In this document: in pieces, positions 1-12,984 of the stretch
Layout: the number at the start of each line of letters is the position of its first letter
Position numbering within the stretch: the first letter of the stretch is position 1
Assembly (NCBI GenBank): GCA_019843655.1
Contig: JACDQD010000006.1
Location: 15,704,246-15,768,245 of the forward strand
DNA length: 64,000 nt
Source of the DNA: Lethocerus indicus
Lineage: Eukaryota; Arthropoda; Insecta; Hemiptera; Belostomatidae
Direction: 5' to 3'
The notes under the pieces: generated by a model
The model's input: only the letters and a program-made list of their open reading frames with translations
What the model was told of the DNA's origin: nothing
The model's database searches: none
Position numbers and translations under genes: made by a program

Positions 1-3000
1 ATTCCAATTGAAAGCGTAATCTCTTAATTGTTATCCGACGTAGTAAGTTTATTAAACGAGTTATTTCTACGAATAAATCGGTCGTGAACGCCGCCCGTAT
101 GGCGTGGCTAAGAGGGACAAAAAAGATGGGCCGAAAGGAGACGTCTCGTATGATGAGGTTACAAAGGGCCTGGATAGAACCCGGGCGGGGAATTATTGAA
201 ATGAAAAGTACGCCGCTTCTTAGAAGTCGGCGACAGATCAAGGAGCCTCCGGTTTTACGACGGGGGGTGAGCGGGCCCAGTTTTACGAGGAGGGTTACTA
301 CCGGGTGCGGGGGCAGTCGGCCCCCTAAAGGAGCTCCCCCGGCCTCTACGACGGCTATTGACCGTCGGGACACTACCGTTATGCTCGAGCCTCCCCCGAT
401 TCTGTAATCGACCCGCCCTCAATAAAACTCAATTGTGTCCCCCGACATGACGTCCCAACTCGTTTTACCGTTAAAAAATAGGGCCCCCTGTATAATCAGA
501 AAATTTGTGTTAGGTGTAAATCGATCGCTATGTTTTATAACACGTCCATAAAATGAATCCGAAGAATGTGCAACAAGGCGGTTCTTGTACATGCATGCGT
601 TTGGGGCGCTTCTAACGATAAGTGTACAAAAAAATTATACCGAATTTGTGGTTTATTTACAAATATCGACATATACTAAATTGCCTAAATTGGATAATAT
701 TTTGTTCCTCTTATTTTTAAATAGTAGTACGGCTCCATCCAACTCGACATTTTTGTCTCTTTTACCCTAGAAAAAATTGTTAAAATTTCAATTTAAAATT
801 TAGTTTAAAATATTCAACCACCGTATGAACAAAGATTAGTGTCATATGTACACACTACTTTCCTTTAAAAATGGCAGGCTAATTTGTCCAGGTAACGGTC
901 GGCTACAAAAATGGGCCAAAGGAATAACGGGCGACCTAACGTAACAAAGGGCCGGCTCGCTTTACTAAATTCGCCGTTTATTTGCATGCGTGAGGGTCCG
1001 TATTTCCCTACCGGAGGGCGGGTGACCTTTTACGGTGCTTTTAAAAAGCCGGCCCGCAAAGGCCTAACCGTGCAACGGTACCCGAGAAAGATACCGGTAG
1101 TCCGAATTCGACCCAATGTCTCCACGTCCCACGCAATAAATAAGAAGACCGACTCCCAAGGGAAGTCCTTTCACTCGAGGTCCATTCGAGCGGCCGGTAT
1201 AACAGGAAGACCGACTTCGATTCGTTTAAAGGCAATCTCTAATTAAAGACCGCGAATTAAAAATAAGTACACATCCCTAGATCTTCTCCTCGCGATTACT
1301 TTAATTGAGGAAATCGCATTTAAATTACCAATTATTTCGGTTTAAGGCCGTATCAGCCACGGGTGAAATTTGTTTTTATCGCGATTAATATTTCTTCCCC
1401 GTCGCAAGTCTCGTTTGGTAATACTTGGTAGCCTTTAATTAGAGGAATCATTTAATAGACTTCTCTAATAGTTATTTCGGCCTTTCCAATAAATTTGGAT
1501 TAATCACTATTTTTCCTGTTCTCGTACGGCACTGTTTCGTTCAGAGTACTTGGGAAACCCGACAAGGCGTAGGGTGGAAAAGGCAATCATTAATTGGAGG
1601 AGTGCCGGAGAAAAGAAAATCAGAAATTGCAGTTTGCGATAAGGGCAAGCCGCTTCCGTGTGGTCGACTTCAACGGGCGGGCAAGACGGCAGCCGCCCGA
1701 CCCAAGGCCACCTCCTCGCATATTTATTCGGACCAGTATTTCAAGATTTCAACGGTCCTTTGAAAACGACCAACGCATCGAGAAAACTGCCAACTCAGCT
1801 CTTATTTTATATCTGTGGCGAAAATAATTTTGCCGCTCTTACCGAAAACAATTTATTATTATCAGAATTTTTCTTATATGAACGAAATCAAAAGGGGATT
1901 TAAACTTCTCTTGTTGAGCCGGAAGTGAAGGTCAGTTACGAATAAAATAATCGGTATGTACTATAAAATAAAAAAGTCTAAAACTGAGTAGTCCTAACAC
2001 ATTTGAACTATATGGTTTTTTTACATAGTTTATTTATTATTATATTTAGATATAGTTTTTTAGAGGATCTATTTCGTTCGTTCTATTAATAGATGCTATT
2101 GACGTCAATAGTGTTAATTAATTGCGTCAACTATGTCTTTGGTAATGTAGTTACCCGAGTAATGTTATTACATTTATACTCGAATAATATTGAATTGTTG
2201 GTATTAATTTGTTAATTATGGAAACAACGTAATGATTGCAATTATGCAATATTCAGTACACGATTTTTAAGCGTCACTTGAATTACGTATTAATTATTAA
2301 TCGGTCGACGTTTATAGCCGTCCTCTTGGGAAGATCGCAGTAATGAACGCTAAATTGTGTCGTAAAGTTGTTGAATTAAATCGAAAATTGATACTAAAAA
2401 AATTGATCGTAAGCTTATACTTGAGTAAACAGGCCATGAGGCCAGGCCTTTGAACAAGTTACGTATCGGGCGAAGTTGTGAAACTAGGAACTGGCAGGAG
2501 GCAGCTTCAAAACTAATCATTATTACTTTCTAATTACGGGAATCAATCAATGTTCTATTCTCCTATTTCGCAGCGGCCCCTACACATCTGTATTATTAAT
2601 AGTTTGTATATTTTGTCAATTCCCGGAATAAACTGAGTAGTTTAAGCGACGTCGTTATCTTCGGGTATTCAGTACTTTACTGCATTACTAACTGAGTCTT
2701 ACAGACGCAGGTAAGAAGCCGAAACTAATATAAGACCAAGAAAAGTAAGATGGAAACGACAATCGGAATAATTATAGGAAATAATAATCATAAAACGCGC
2801 ATAAAATTCTGTATCGAACAGCGAACATAAATTGAACAAGTTAGCAAAGGAATAATCTTGTTTTAATTTCGCTAAATGTTGATCTCAGACGGGAGATTGA
2901 CGTTATCGGAAAGGGGCGATATTATTTATTTCTCCTGAGTCACGGGCTAATCTCCCTCGCGCTGACCTCTCCCACCGAAGCGATCTTCCGGCCGGTCGTT

Positions 3001-4652
3001 ATTACAATAATATCTGTTGTCCGATCCTGAGCGACGGTCGAATTCTCTGTCTTAATGGCTGAGTGACCGTCCCTTTGACGAGTATTAAGCGCGTCTTAAG
3101 ACTTATAAGTCCTCGGAGGCCGATGGCTGAGCGAGGAGGCGAGGCGGTCATTTGTGGAAAGAAGGGCAGCCGGGATCCGATCATAAATATTTGCCGGCCA
3201 TTATCCGAGCATAATTGGCGTGTAATTCCCTTTGGCGATGCGGCGGCCATCCTCGATAGGAGAAGGGACCCTCAGATTGCTTAATAATCTCTTCATTCTC
3301 GATATGGTTGTAACGACGCTCCTTTTTACGACTGGTTTCAATTGTAATAGGAACGATCGGATAGGTCAGAAATGAAAGAGGGACTGAATATCGTATAATT
3401 GACTTCAACATTCACATATACATTAGATTTAATTCGAAGCCTTTATTATTAAAAAATATATCTCGCGGAAGTCTGTTAGCTATGTTGCATAACAAAATAT
3501 GTGTAACAAAATGAGACGATCGTTTTTGTTGATTAGTGTTTTTGATGACTTCATAATTGGGGAGCTCCTGCAGAAGAAAATCCTGTGACAGGAAATCCGA
3601 ACGATCACAACTGGTAGTTCACTCCGGATTCTTTTTCCCTCCCGCCTTTTTTTCGCTTAAATATGTAACCGATAAACGGCTGAAATTTTGGGGCCCGGCC
3701 CCGAAGAATCCGGTCGGCGCAGAATCCCGGAGCGAGTGGAATCCGGCCCGGGCCATCCATTCCCCGGGGAACGCGGTGCGCTCCGATTGGAATAAATTGA
3801 CGTTATTATCTGTCCGGGATGAACCGAAAGGTCAGTGAACACTGGGTTTATATTTAGAAGTTACGCCCGGTCCCCCTTTTCAAAGATTTCCATTGAAGCG
3901 TTCGCGGAGAAGCGGCGCCTCTGTGTCATCTCTCGGTCGGGCGCGATGTCCGAATGAGGATATTTAATAATTCATTTGGAAAGAAGTGACGCCTTCTAAT
4001 AAGAGACAACTCGGGTCCGGTTTGTTAGAATTGAGCGTTAATTTGCACTCTTTAAGAGAGCATTCAGAAATACGTTTTATTATTAATCGAAATGACCGGT
4101 GGGGGAGTTCTTGTGCTGGGGGCCAGGAACAATGGCCGGCAGAAAGGAGATGCGGGCGAGGGGCGTCAGTCGACAACCAATGGGCCCCCCCCCAACAGTG
4201 CTACAGGTAGAGAGAACCGCCTGTGCCTGCCAACTAAATGAGCATATTTGAAATTATAATAGTCGCCGGGCGTGGTAGCGAAACGGCAATGCAGGAAACT
4301 TTCAGGCGTTTACGGGATATGGAAACGAAGAATAAGAAGTTTTTCTATATTTGCGTTTCTTTATTTGGTACTTTTTCTGATTTTATCTCCTGCGCAATTC
4401 TTTAAAAGCTATGTTAGTTGTTTCTGCTAATCTAGTCGGTACTATCGGGTTAATATTAAAACCAAGTTTACATATTTATGTAGTTACACTTTCACTCAAT
4501 AAAGGAATTCATAGAGCAGGACCCTTTTTGTGTAAACTCTTATAGCGCAGTGCTACTTGTTTTTTTATAATTGAAGATGATCGGAAAATGAGTGTTGTAC
4601 GAGTGAGAGAGGGAAAATGAGAGTGCGAGGGACAGACTAGTAAGGAGGGGGG

Positions 4653-4654
<2 letters not shown>

Positions 4655-4700
<46 letters not shown>
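4655..4700. repeat. (GA)23 microsatellite
   Basis: Uninterrupted GA dinucleotide run preceded by a run of about nine G. In insects GAGAG words are bound by GAGA factor (Trl); whether this one is used is unknown. Confidence 0.97.
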
Positions 4701-4703
<3 letters not shown>

Positions 4704-4828
4704 GGTAGGCCGTGTGACAAAGAGAGAGGAAGACAGGTGAGTGCGAGGGGTCGGGCCCTGTAGTGTAGGTCTCCGCCGTCTCTTTGACAATTAGTTTAAA
4801 TCACCGGCCGGCGAACCCCTTGTTATCC

Positions 4829-4915
4829 CTCTCGCTCTCTCTATCTATCTCTCTCTCTCTCTCTCTCCCTCCCACTCCATCCGAAATGCTTCCTCTCTCT
4901 TCCTCCCTCCCCCCT
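4829..4915. repeat. CT-rich tract with (CT)n core
   Basis: Pyrimidine-rich stretch with a CT core at about 4849-4866. It lies 130 bp from the GA run and is complementary to it, so the two could pair in a single strand. Confidence 0.9.
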
Positions 4916-7900
4916 AGCTCTCCAGCGGGAACAGGTTTGTGACGGGTCCTACAGGAAATGCCTCTGGTCCTTTGCCGCCACGGCCTCCGAATCAGCCATG
5001 ACTCGCTACCGGCTGGTGGTGATTCTCAATTATTTATTGGAGATAAAAAAAAACCGGTCCCCTCTCCCCGTAAAAAAAACGTTTATTTTCGACTAAAGAG
5101 AATAACACCACTCTAAACTACGTCCTCATTGAATGAAGAAATCAATTCCGGACAGGTGGATGAAATTAGGCTCAGAAAATGAAATATTCTGTTACTAATG
5201 AACTGATACTACTGGCTTCGAAGAAGTCATTTATACTCGAAAATAAAAATGCCTATATGGGCCCACAATTCATATTAATATAACCACTGTGTTGACTCCC
5301 GCTTATTTAGATCTCTTTCTAAACTGGTTTCGTCATTCGGTCACGGACAGTAATAGTCCTAACTGTCTTCCACTGTTACTTATTACTTTCCCTATTAATA
5401 TCCAGCGATTCTCTCTTTCTCTCTCAAAAGGGCGTTCGAATAATATACTATTAAGTATGAAATTACCACAGCTTCCTGTTTTTTCAATAGCTCTGTTCTT
5501 ATCCCAAAGATTGGACTGGCCATCAGTAGTATTAGCAATAAAAACAGTTTCTGTGCGTTCGTGTCATAAGAGAATTTCTCGCATGAATCAACGCACGCCA
5601 TCGCCACGCCTAATACCGAAATTGAGTATTTTGTCTGGAAGGAAACCTAAAACTGGCGACTACCTGGACGTCAGTTGGTGAGCTGAGGGATCGCTGGGCC
5701 TCCCTATAGACTAAACATCGTGTCCCGCTCAACCCAGACCGGGGCTCAGATAAGATGGGGGATTCTGCCCAACACACGAAACCCGTGGAAAACATTTAAT
5801 ACAAAGCAAAAGAAACCTATACCAGTTTATCGATTACTAGTAATATCCTCTGAGCATACAGACCCATCCATAGTTGCTCGGCCAGGAATGGACATAGTCG
5901 ATTAATTATTCTTAAAGAACCAATAAATTTGCTACAGAAAAGGATTTAAAATGTTAGATATTTCAGAAATTTCTCATTTCTCCTGAAACTTTCCGTTAGA
6001 GAGGTATAATGTGATAGACTAAGTTCATTCTCCTTCCTGGGCGGCATTTGTGAAAATTTGCTCTCTAACGTGGCAGACAAAAACACGGAAGATGATATTT
6101 CGAACCCACGCGGACATTAATTTTAACACAAGAAACCTATAAATATTTTTTTCACTAATAAACAGACCAAATTGCGACTGAGCAATACATTTAATCGCTG
6201 CAGGCCTTCAAATAAGCTTAGGCTTATTCATGACACGGAGTCAGAATATACATTTCCTGCAGTGCTCCGTCTTCACTCTTCACAGAGGGAAGGCAAACAT
6301 GAGTTAGTGGGACGCATAAGAGCGTGAGCATGACCACGCCTAATGGGGAAGGTAAAAAAGAAAAAGGGGCCGTGTTTTGGGTCGAAACCACAAGGCCGCC
6401 CAATAGGCCGGGCTCGGGGCCTGTCCAGGGAAGGTCGCTCTAAGCACCGCTCCCGAATTATGCAAGCCTTAATTCAACAGCTCGGATAATCACTTATAAA
6501 AACAATCATCGGAGCGCAGCCTAAGTACAAACGTTACAACTGTTCAACAAGTCGTTTACAATCCTTTCAGACGGAAGGCCCGAGCCGAGCAGGGTCGATA
6601 GTAATGGGCCGTAACGCTTTTTTATGACTCCCATTAAATCATTACACGATCGTAATAAATTTCACCCCGCCCCACCACGGAGCACCAAACGTCACGGAAG
6701 GATTTATTGCCGGAAAGAAAGACGCTCGCGAAATAAAAATAAAGGTAAATAAAGTAATCGGCGATTAATTTGTCCACGGCCCTTGAAGGAAGTTCCAGAA
6801 TGACTGTGGAAAGGGCACACCGATAATTTAAATGGTACGAGGCGGTCCCGCGGCCATTAGGAAGAACCGACTTTACGGTCAGTACGTGACTCATTGAACA
6901 GACCCGTTGTTTATTAGCGGCCGATGTAATTGTCTTTTTTTGCCGGAAATTCAGGACTGTTATTGGTCGTAATCGGGCCGCATTTCTCCCCGACAGAAAG
7001 TCGGGGCTCTGAATACCAGAGTACCGCGCCGCAGCGTGAGAGATACTGGGTAAAGTAATATTTGTCCACCGTCCGATAAGATTAAGACCCGTGGTGCGGC
7101 GGGGGTTCACGTATGAAAGGGTTCCGACTAATCTAGAACCGTTCCGTTAGGCGTTTCCTTCCAGGTTTCCGGTCGTTTCACTGTTCACTGTGAAAAGAAC
7201 CCCGATGATGAATTTAACTTCGAAGTGAAATTTCTCGATGTCCGGGCTCAGGATGGAGGTCCGAGAGGGGGCGACCGGGCGGAGCTGCGGTGAGGTCCGG
7301 CAAGCGGAATGGAACCAATTCCTAATTCAGCGTTCCATGTCCGGTGACGAGGGTGAGCGGCTCTCTCTTGGGCCCGCCAGCGCAGATCGCCCGCCGCAAA
7401 ACTACTTGCCCGTTTGAAAGAATTTTTTATGCGTAAAACCATCGCCTTCCCGGCAGAAAAAAAAAACAGCCAACCGTCGACGAATGATCGACGTGAGAGA
7501 AAGTGGAAATGGAGCCGGGAGCATTTTCACAGCTGCCGCGTGTGGGCCGTACGAAATCAAATGACCTGGAAAATGGTCACTCCGATTATATAATCTGCGG
7601 CCATAACTGATCCGGCGGACAATTTTTTAGTTTGTTGCACTAAAACGGATTTTTTTTCCGTTATTGCACCTCGAACAATTCAAACCTCGTTTGGGATTAC
7701 ATAAAACATTGATTGGGACGTGCAGGCTGGAATATATATAATAGTATAATAATACTTCTATTCAAGTCTTCATAAGTCTTTATGATATCTTGAAATCATG
7801 TTTTAGGGGAGAAATAAAAAAGAGTTCAGAATAGTTGAAACGTAATTCTGTCCATATACATCTAAGGTAAAGTCTCTTGTGGCAGTATTAGCGATCCGTC

Positions 7901-8745
7901 CCTAACAGGAATTTTAAATTAACATTTTTCCCACTTACCAACGTTTCATAATAAATATAGACAGCTATGAACGTTACTAAAATAATCGGCACTAAAAGAG
8001 AGCTGTAAGTCTTTAAAATAAGGTTAAGCAATAAGAAATAGTTCTGTTTTTACTGTGTAAAAATAGAAATTTACCGGTAACACCGAACCAATTTTTCCAC
8101 GACATTTTCCTTGTTAAATCCACGTCGACATTTTCCTCGTAGGTCCACCGCCGGCTGAATTATTTAGAGCTGAGATATTGAAAACATTCTACTCAATTTT
8201 ATTTTCTCCGAATCCAAGAGAAACAGCGGTTATTCCTCGGCTTGACCAACGTTATTGGATAACGAATATCTTACTGCAACAGTTTTTTTTCCGATCGGAT
8301 AATAGGGTTTAAAATTGAAGGCAAGTATGGCGTACAGGAGAAGTTGGTTGGGGCGATAGCGGGAGGTCAACTACCGGCGGCCTCCAGCGGCCCGTTTCCT
8401 GTTCCGACAATCGGCAAAAATTATTGGCCGTGAAAGAGGAGGAACCCATCACAAGTTGACGGTTTCTCGCCAACATTAAAAATAATACAATCGAGAGTTG
8501 GAGCCGGCTCAGGCCGTATTCCTGAAAGGCGTCCCGAGTTTACTCGCCGGCCTAGACATTTTAGGCCTCCCGATTCGCTCCTGGCTTCAATGTTCCCGAT
8601 TTCAAGTTGTAATCGATTTAGAGTTTTTTATTCCTATCGAGCACCGGTCAAGTATGATTGGTGTCGCCTATTCTTTTCCCTTCCACCTTAATATATACAA
8701 AGCTTCAAGTTGCGCAACGATTATTATAAAAGACAAACTTATTTA

Positions 8746-8750
8746 ATATA

Positions 8751-8809
<59 letters not shown>
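8746..8809. repeat. (TA)n microsatellite
   Basis: About 64 bp of TA dinucleotides with two single-base interruptions. No gene signal is associated. Confidence 0.97.
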
Positions 8810-8810
<1 letters not shown>

Positions 8811-9438
8811 CGAGTCCGACTCCTTAACTGAATATAATTCTGACGTCTATATATTTGTAACATTCTGCCGTATGACGTAAACGTTTGATATTACGTTGTC
8901 ATATATAATTTGAAGTGCTCATAGGCCAGGGACAACGATAATACGACATGCCACGCGTCACTGATGTTAATAAATGAAATATACAATTTTTCAATTTTAC
9001 GAAGCGACGCCGTTACACTGGATTGATGAAAATCGGCCTGCTACACTCGCAGGCAATAATGGTTGCACCTGGTACTCGGTGGTGCAACTACAAGGCTTAG
9101 TCCCGGCCTAGGAAAACATTAAACGGATTGTAAAGCGAAAACCTGAAACAGTTCTAGGTTATGATAGAGTGGAGAAGGAAAATAACGAGAGTTAATGATG
9201 ATATTTAAATTCTACGCGGTTTCATTTAATTATTATTGATGTCGGTATTCTAATGAAGTTAAATATTGGATGTCAGTATCTTTGGTCATACTTTATGTAG
9301 ATCTTTTTAAGAATAAATTGAGGCCACGGGATCCTAAGCTCTTGTAATTGCGCACGCTAACTTATAGCGAGGCTTACAACTACTTTATTTACTAGAGTAA
9401 ATAAAGAATCTGAAAGAACCTACTCTGTTGTTACTTAC

Positions 9439-9700
9439 GGAGGGGCACATTTTACACTGATACTTCCTGCCAGAGCCGTTCTGGGTGACGACGTGATGCT
9501 GGTCAGGCTTGGTGATGGGGTGGGGTACGATGAGCATGGAGGGGTGGTGTGTGGGGGGCGGCGGCGCCTGGGGTGCTCCCACCCCCCCGGCCGGGGCGAG
9601 CCCGAGCTGCTCCCCGAACTGTGGCTCCGGCCGCCCCGCCACCGCCCCGCCACCCCACCGCCTCCGTTACCGTACAGACCACCGCCTTCTTCAACCCCAC
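9439..9700 (-). CDS. Internal exon D: Gly/Pro-rich linker and first half of a C2H2 zinc finger (rotund/squeeze/ZNF384-like candidate)
   Basis: Seen: on the minus strand a T-rich acceptor (TATTGTTTTGTTTCAG) precedes 9700, and a near-perfect donor (TCC|GTAAGTAA) follows 9439. Entered in phase 1 from exon C, the exon first reads Gly-rich (GVEEGGGLYGNGGGG). In a different frame the second half reads a Pro/His-rich stretch, then MLIVPHPITKPDQHHV, and ends GRKYQCKMCPS. The two Cys codons are at 9454-9456 and 9445-9447, spaced C-x2-C. Known: rotund, squeeze, LIN-29 and ZNF384/362 carry a first finger starting with a similar [KR]xYxCxMC motif after a low-complexity N-terminal region; they are nuclear DNA-binding regulators. 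Inferred: the rest of the finger and the array lie downstream, beyond the left edge. Odd: the Gly-rich and zinc-finger halves are in different frames (see findings). It could instead belong to another C2H2 family. Being a C2H2 exon is fairly sure; the named family is moderate. Confidence 0.77.
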
Positions 9701-12700
9701 CTGAAACAAAACAATATATTAGATGAAATAGGAGCAATTAATTCTATAGTCTTCATAACACTATTTCAAATTAAGCAAGCTTTTCGCACTAAAGTTTGTA
9801 CAATGGTGATAGAGCTACCCGGAAATTAAACCAAATATCCCGAGTCGGTTATATCAGCATTAAAGCGGGTCAAATCATACATTAATTTGAAAGAACGTAT
9901 TTCAAAGAATATCGGGCTTCTAGGTCCCATTTCTAATTCGAAAGCCAACATATTATATTCCTTTTTTAATTTATTATTTTCATTTCTCCCAAAAGCCAGA
10001 GAATGTTATCGATGTTGCAGAAATTGTCCGCTCATTTTTGACAAAGAGAGGCGGTAAAATTTCCTTGGCACCGTTAAGATATGTAGTTCTTTATTCGGAC
10101 ATGAAGGAAGCTACTCGAGGCAGTTCCGACAGCCTCTTAAAAATTAAGAACCCGTTTAACCGGCTGGCAGCCTTTTTTTTGCACATTTGTCATGTACGCA
10201 TTCAGAGGCATAAATGTTTCGCCGCTATTTTCTTTTTATACCTTTTTATTTTTGCCCCCCTCCCTTTTAGTATAGTAAATCGAGTCAAAAATAAATCCAA
10301 CGTTGATAAAAATCTTACGATTCTAACCAGTGTAATAACTCGGGCGAGTAATATTTAACAAATAATATATTTATTATTGGCGATAAAATATTTTTTAAAT
10401 ATTCTTTTACGCTTACCACTTTGCAGAACACGTACATCCACGTATTTATTGTTATTATTTACGTCCATTTATAACAAGAAAAATAATTTTATTTTGAAAG
10501 TTCGTATTTGTATTCAACTAACTTTTAGATTATTCTTTTTTCCTCATTTAAGTACTGTCAGCTAAAAGGAAATATAATTTTTATTATTATCACTCTCGTG
10601 ATCTCGTGCCTCCGCGCGCTTGTTTAGCCCTAATACCAGACCGGTTTCGGCATTGCGCCATCTTCAATAACATAGTGAGGTATTTACACATCCTGTCAGT
10701 GTGGACTGTAGCAACTCTCCAGTGTCCTCGCGGGCACCCCAACAAATGTTTTAAATGATGGTAATTATTATTTTAATATATTTTCGTTCGCGTAAGGATT
10801 CATTGTTTGGACTGGACAGTTACTAGGTGAGTTATTTACAAAGTCTCTGATACTGTACTTGAGTAGTTCCAATATCAAGTGGAATCAAGTTTTTTCCCGT
10901 TCCAGTTGTAGTGTCAAGTTTTGGCATAAAACCCGTACCCAGACGGTGGCCTTTCTCACTTCCGGTTCTAAATTCAATCGAATAACTATCAAAACCGGTC
11001 GGAATTATTGGGATAATTTTGTTTCGCGAATAAAATTTACGTAAATAAATTCTGACTTATGCTACTGTGTGCGGCGAGAATACGAAACCGGCCTGGATGA
11101 GGACTAAAAAATGGAGAGGAAGAAATCACGAGGGATATTTCGAAATACACTAACCTGTTCTATACGAATTTATTGGTGTGGGATAAGTGTTTACTATGTA
11201 CGCTTAAACGCATCAAGATCAAGTACAAGGCTCGTATACAAATTTCAAAATCACTATCACAGATCGAGCCGCTCTCAAATATTTCGTATAAATATATGCA
11301 GCAGGCGTTTCTCAATTCCGTTTCAAGGCCGCCTCCGCATTCTTTGGGGAAATGTTAACAGCGGAGAACTGGATCAGAGTCCCTGTCTCTCTCTGTGTGG
11401 AATTCAAAATTCAGAACGAGGCCTCCACAAAACCTGAGGAGTTCCTTGATTTCGGAAGAAGGAGGGTGGGGCGGACTGATCTCGTCTCTGAAATAAATAA
11501 GCCATAACGAATTTTCACAATGCGACACAACGAGAGTGTAATTGATTCGTTTCGGCTATTAAAAAAAAATCACAACAGGAAATTGTTTTCATTTATTTTT
11601 TATTTCGAAGGCGCAAACCAGTAGCGTTTATAGTTCACCTTGAAGCCAGCGTCTGAGGCCGCGTTGTCCAGTTATAACAGGATCGCCCCGATCGGTTCTT
11701 TGTTCGACCCGATTGTTAACGATGCAGATTGTTAGGATTATTTTTGGAAAATTTCACTCAGGACATATAATGTGGGCCACGAAATCGATCGACGAGTGGG
11801 GGGTCTTCGATCTAACTTTAAATTTCCTTTTCCTAGGAAGACGGATGAGCGCCTCCGAGTATTACTCGATCACAAGGCCAAGGATATCTGGTCCGATGTT
11901 TTCTGGACCGGACCTGGCTATCTCGGTTTGTATCTGCTGAACCCGCACAAAAAGAAATTGGAGAAAATGTTGGTAGGATTACCTTTGTTGGAATGTTCTT
12001 TGTATGTTAAAATACCGTTACCTCGTGTAATTGGTTGATACAAGCAGGAGTGTTGCAGCTAAATTACCTTAAAATTCATTTACGTTATCATATTCGGATG
12101 AAAACTTGTGGGTCCAAAATAATTACTATTCTTGTAGGTACGAAATCTAAAAGTCAAATAGCGAACAAAACTCAGAAATATTGTTATCGAGTTTTTCGAA
12201 CAGTTACTTTATTTTCCGTTTTAACGGTTTAATTAAATCCCGCAAATACGAATCTGACAAATTGAGCCGACATTCAAATGGATTCAGATAAGGAACTTTC
12301 AACTTGAAACATATTGAAGTGCACACAATTTATAGTAGTTCGATAGCGGCGGGCAAACGACACTGACAGATCGTGTAATTGACAACTGCTATTGCAAAAA
12401 ACCGGGTAGTGTCGATAAACCTCGAGGTCTCAACGTTTTTCAGTATAGAGTACGGAATTTTATATCCTTCTGAGTAAATTAAAAGGAAGAAGTTATGCCG
12501 GACGGCTGAGTGAAATATCAACGTCGGTACACAAATCCAGTTTAATTGCGGTTAAACCGTATATCACTCGTCGGTGAGCATAAATCATTAGCGTATATGA
12601 GGTCATCGGGCGGAGAAAGTGTTATAGAGGGTAATTCCTCAAGAGGCGAGGGGGGAGGGATGTGCCAATAGGTTGAGGTATTACTCGGTGTTGAACCGCG

Positions 12701-12963
12701 AGACGATAATATCGTAATATAAGAAGCAGAAGAGGCGGAGGAGAAAGACGGAGAAGAATCTCAAAGAGATTGTTGTTGGCGTGTTGAATATAAGTTGGTG
12801 AATGTGCAGAGGCCCTTATAATTGACTGAGTTACGAGGAGCGCTCTCCTCGGCCGGGTAATTATAGACTGATAAGATCGGGACCATGGGGGTGAGGGGGC
12901 TAGGCCCTCCTCTCCCAACTAATGAGCCTTGCCCCGCGGAGAGCCCCCCTTCGCCAACCTGAC

Positions 12964-12984
12964 GTCATATGCCCGACATATGAC
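12964..12984. other. Perfect 8-bp inverted repeat beside a CRE-like octamer
   Basis: Arms gtcatatg and catatgac flank cccga. The left arm overlaps a tgacgtca octamer (12960-12967). It sits at the edge of a GC-richer block that is open on both strands for about 95-105 codons. Confidence 0.65.

Larger units (their letters stand above)
1..9438 (-). other. Intron downstream of exon D (incomplete at the left edge)
   Basis: No convincing exon was found here on either strand. In particular there is no C-x2-C...H-x3-H finger and no linker-like TGEKPY codon run, so the rest of the zinc-finger array is expected beyond base 1. The stretch holds a GA tract (4655-4700), a CT-rich tract (about 4829-4915), a TA tract (8746-8809) and the 12-bp palindrome attgacgtcaat (2098-2109), which contains a CRE-type octamer. 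Open frames of 60-160 codons occur (for example minus 6634-7110) but none has a recognisable domain or good splice edges. The start of this intron is set by the exon D donor; everything else about it is by absence. Confidence 0.6.

Noticed and set aside
4509..4790. Minus-strand open frame with Ser-Leu repeats
   Set aside because: It is only the translation of the GA/CT microsatellite.
6634..7110. 158-codon minus-strand open frame
   Set aside because: No recognisable domain, no finger motif, no splice edges; consistent with a chance open frame in a less AT-rich patch.
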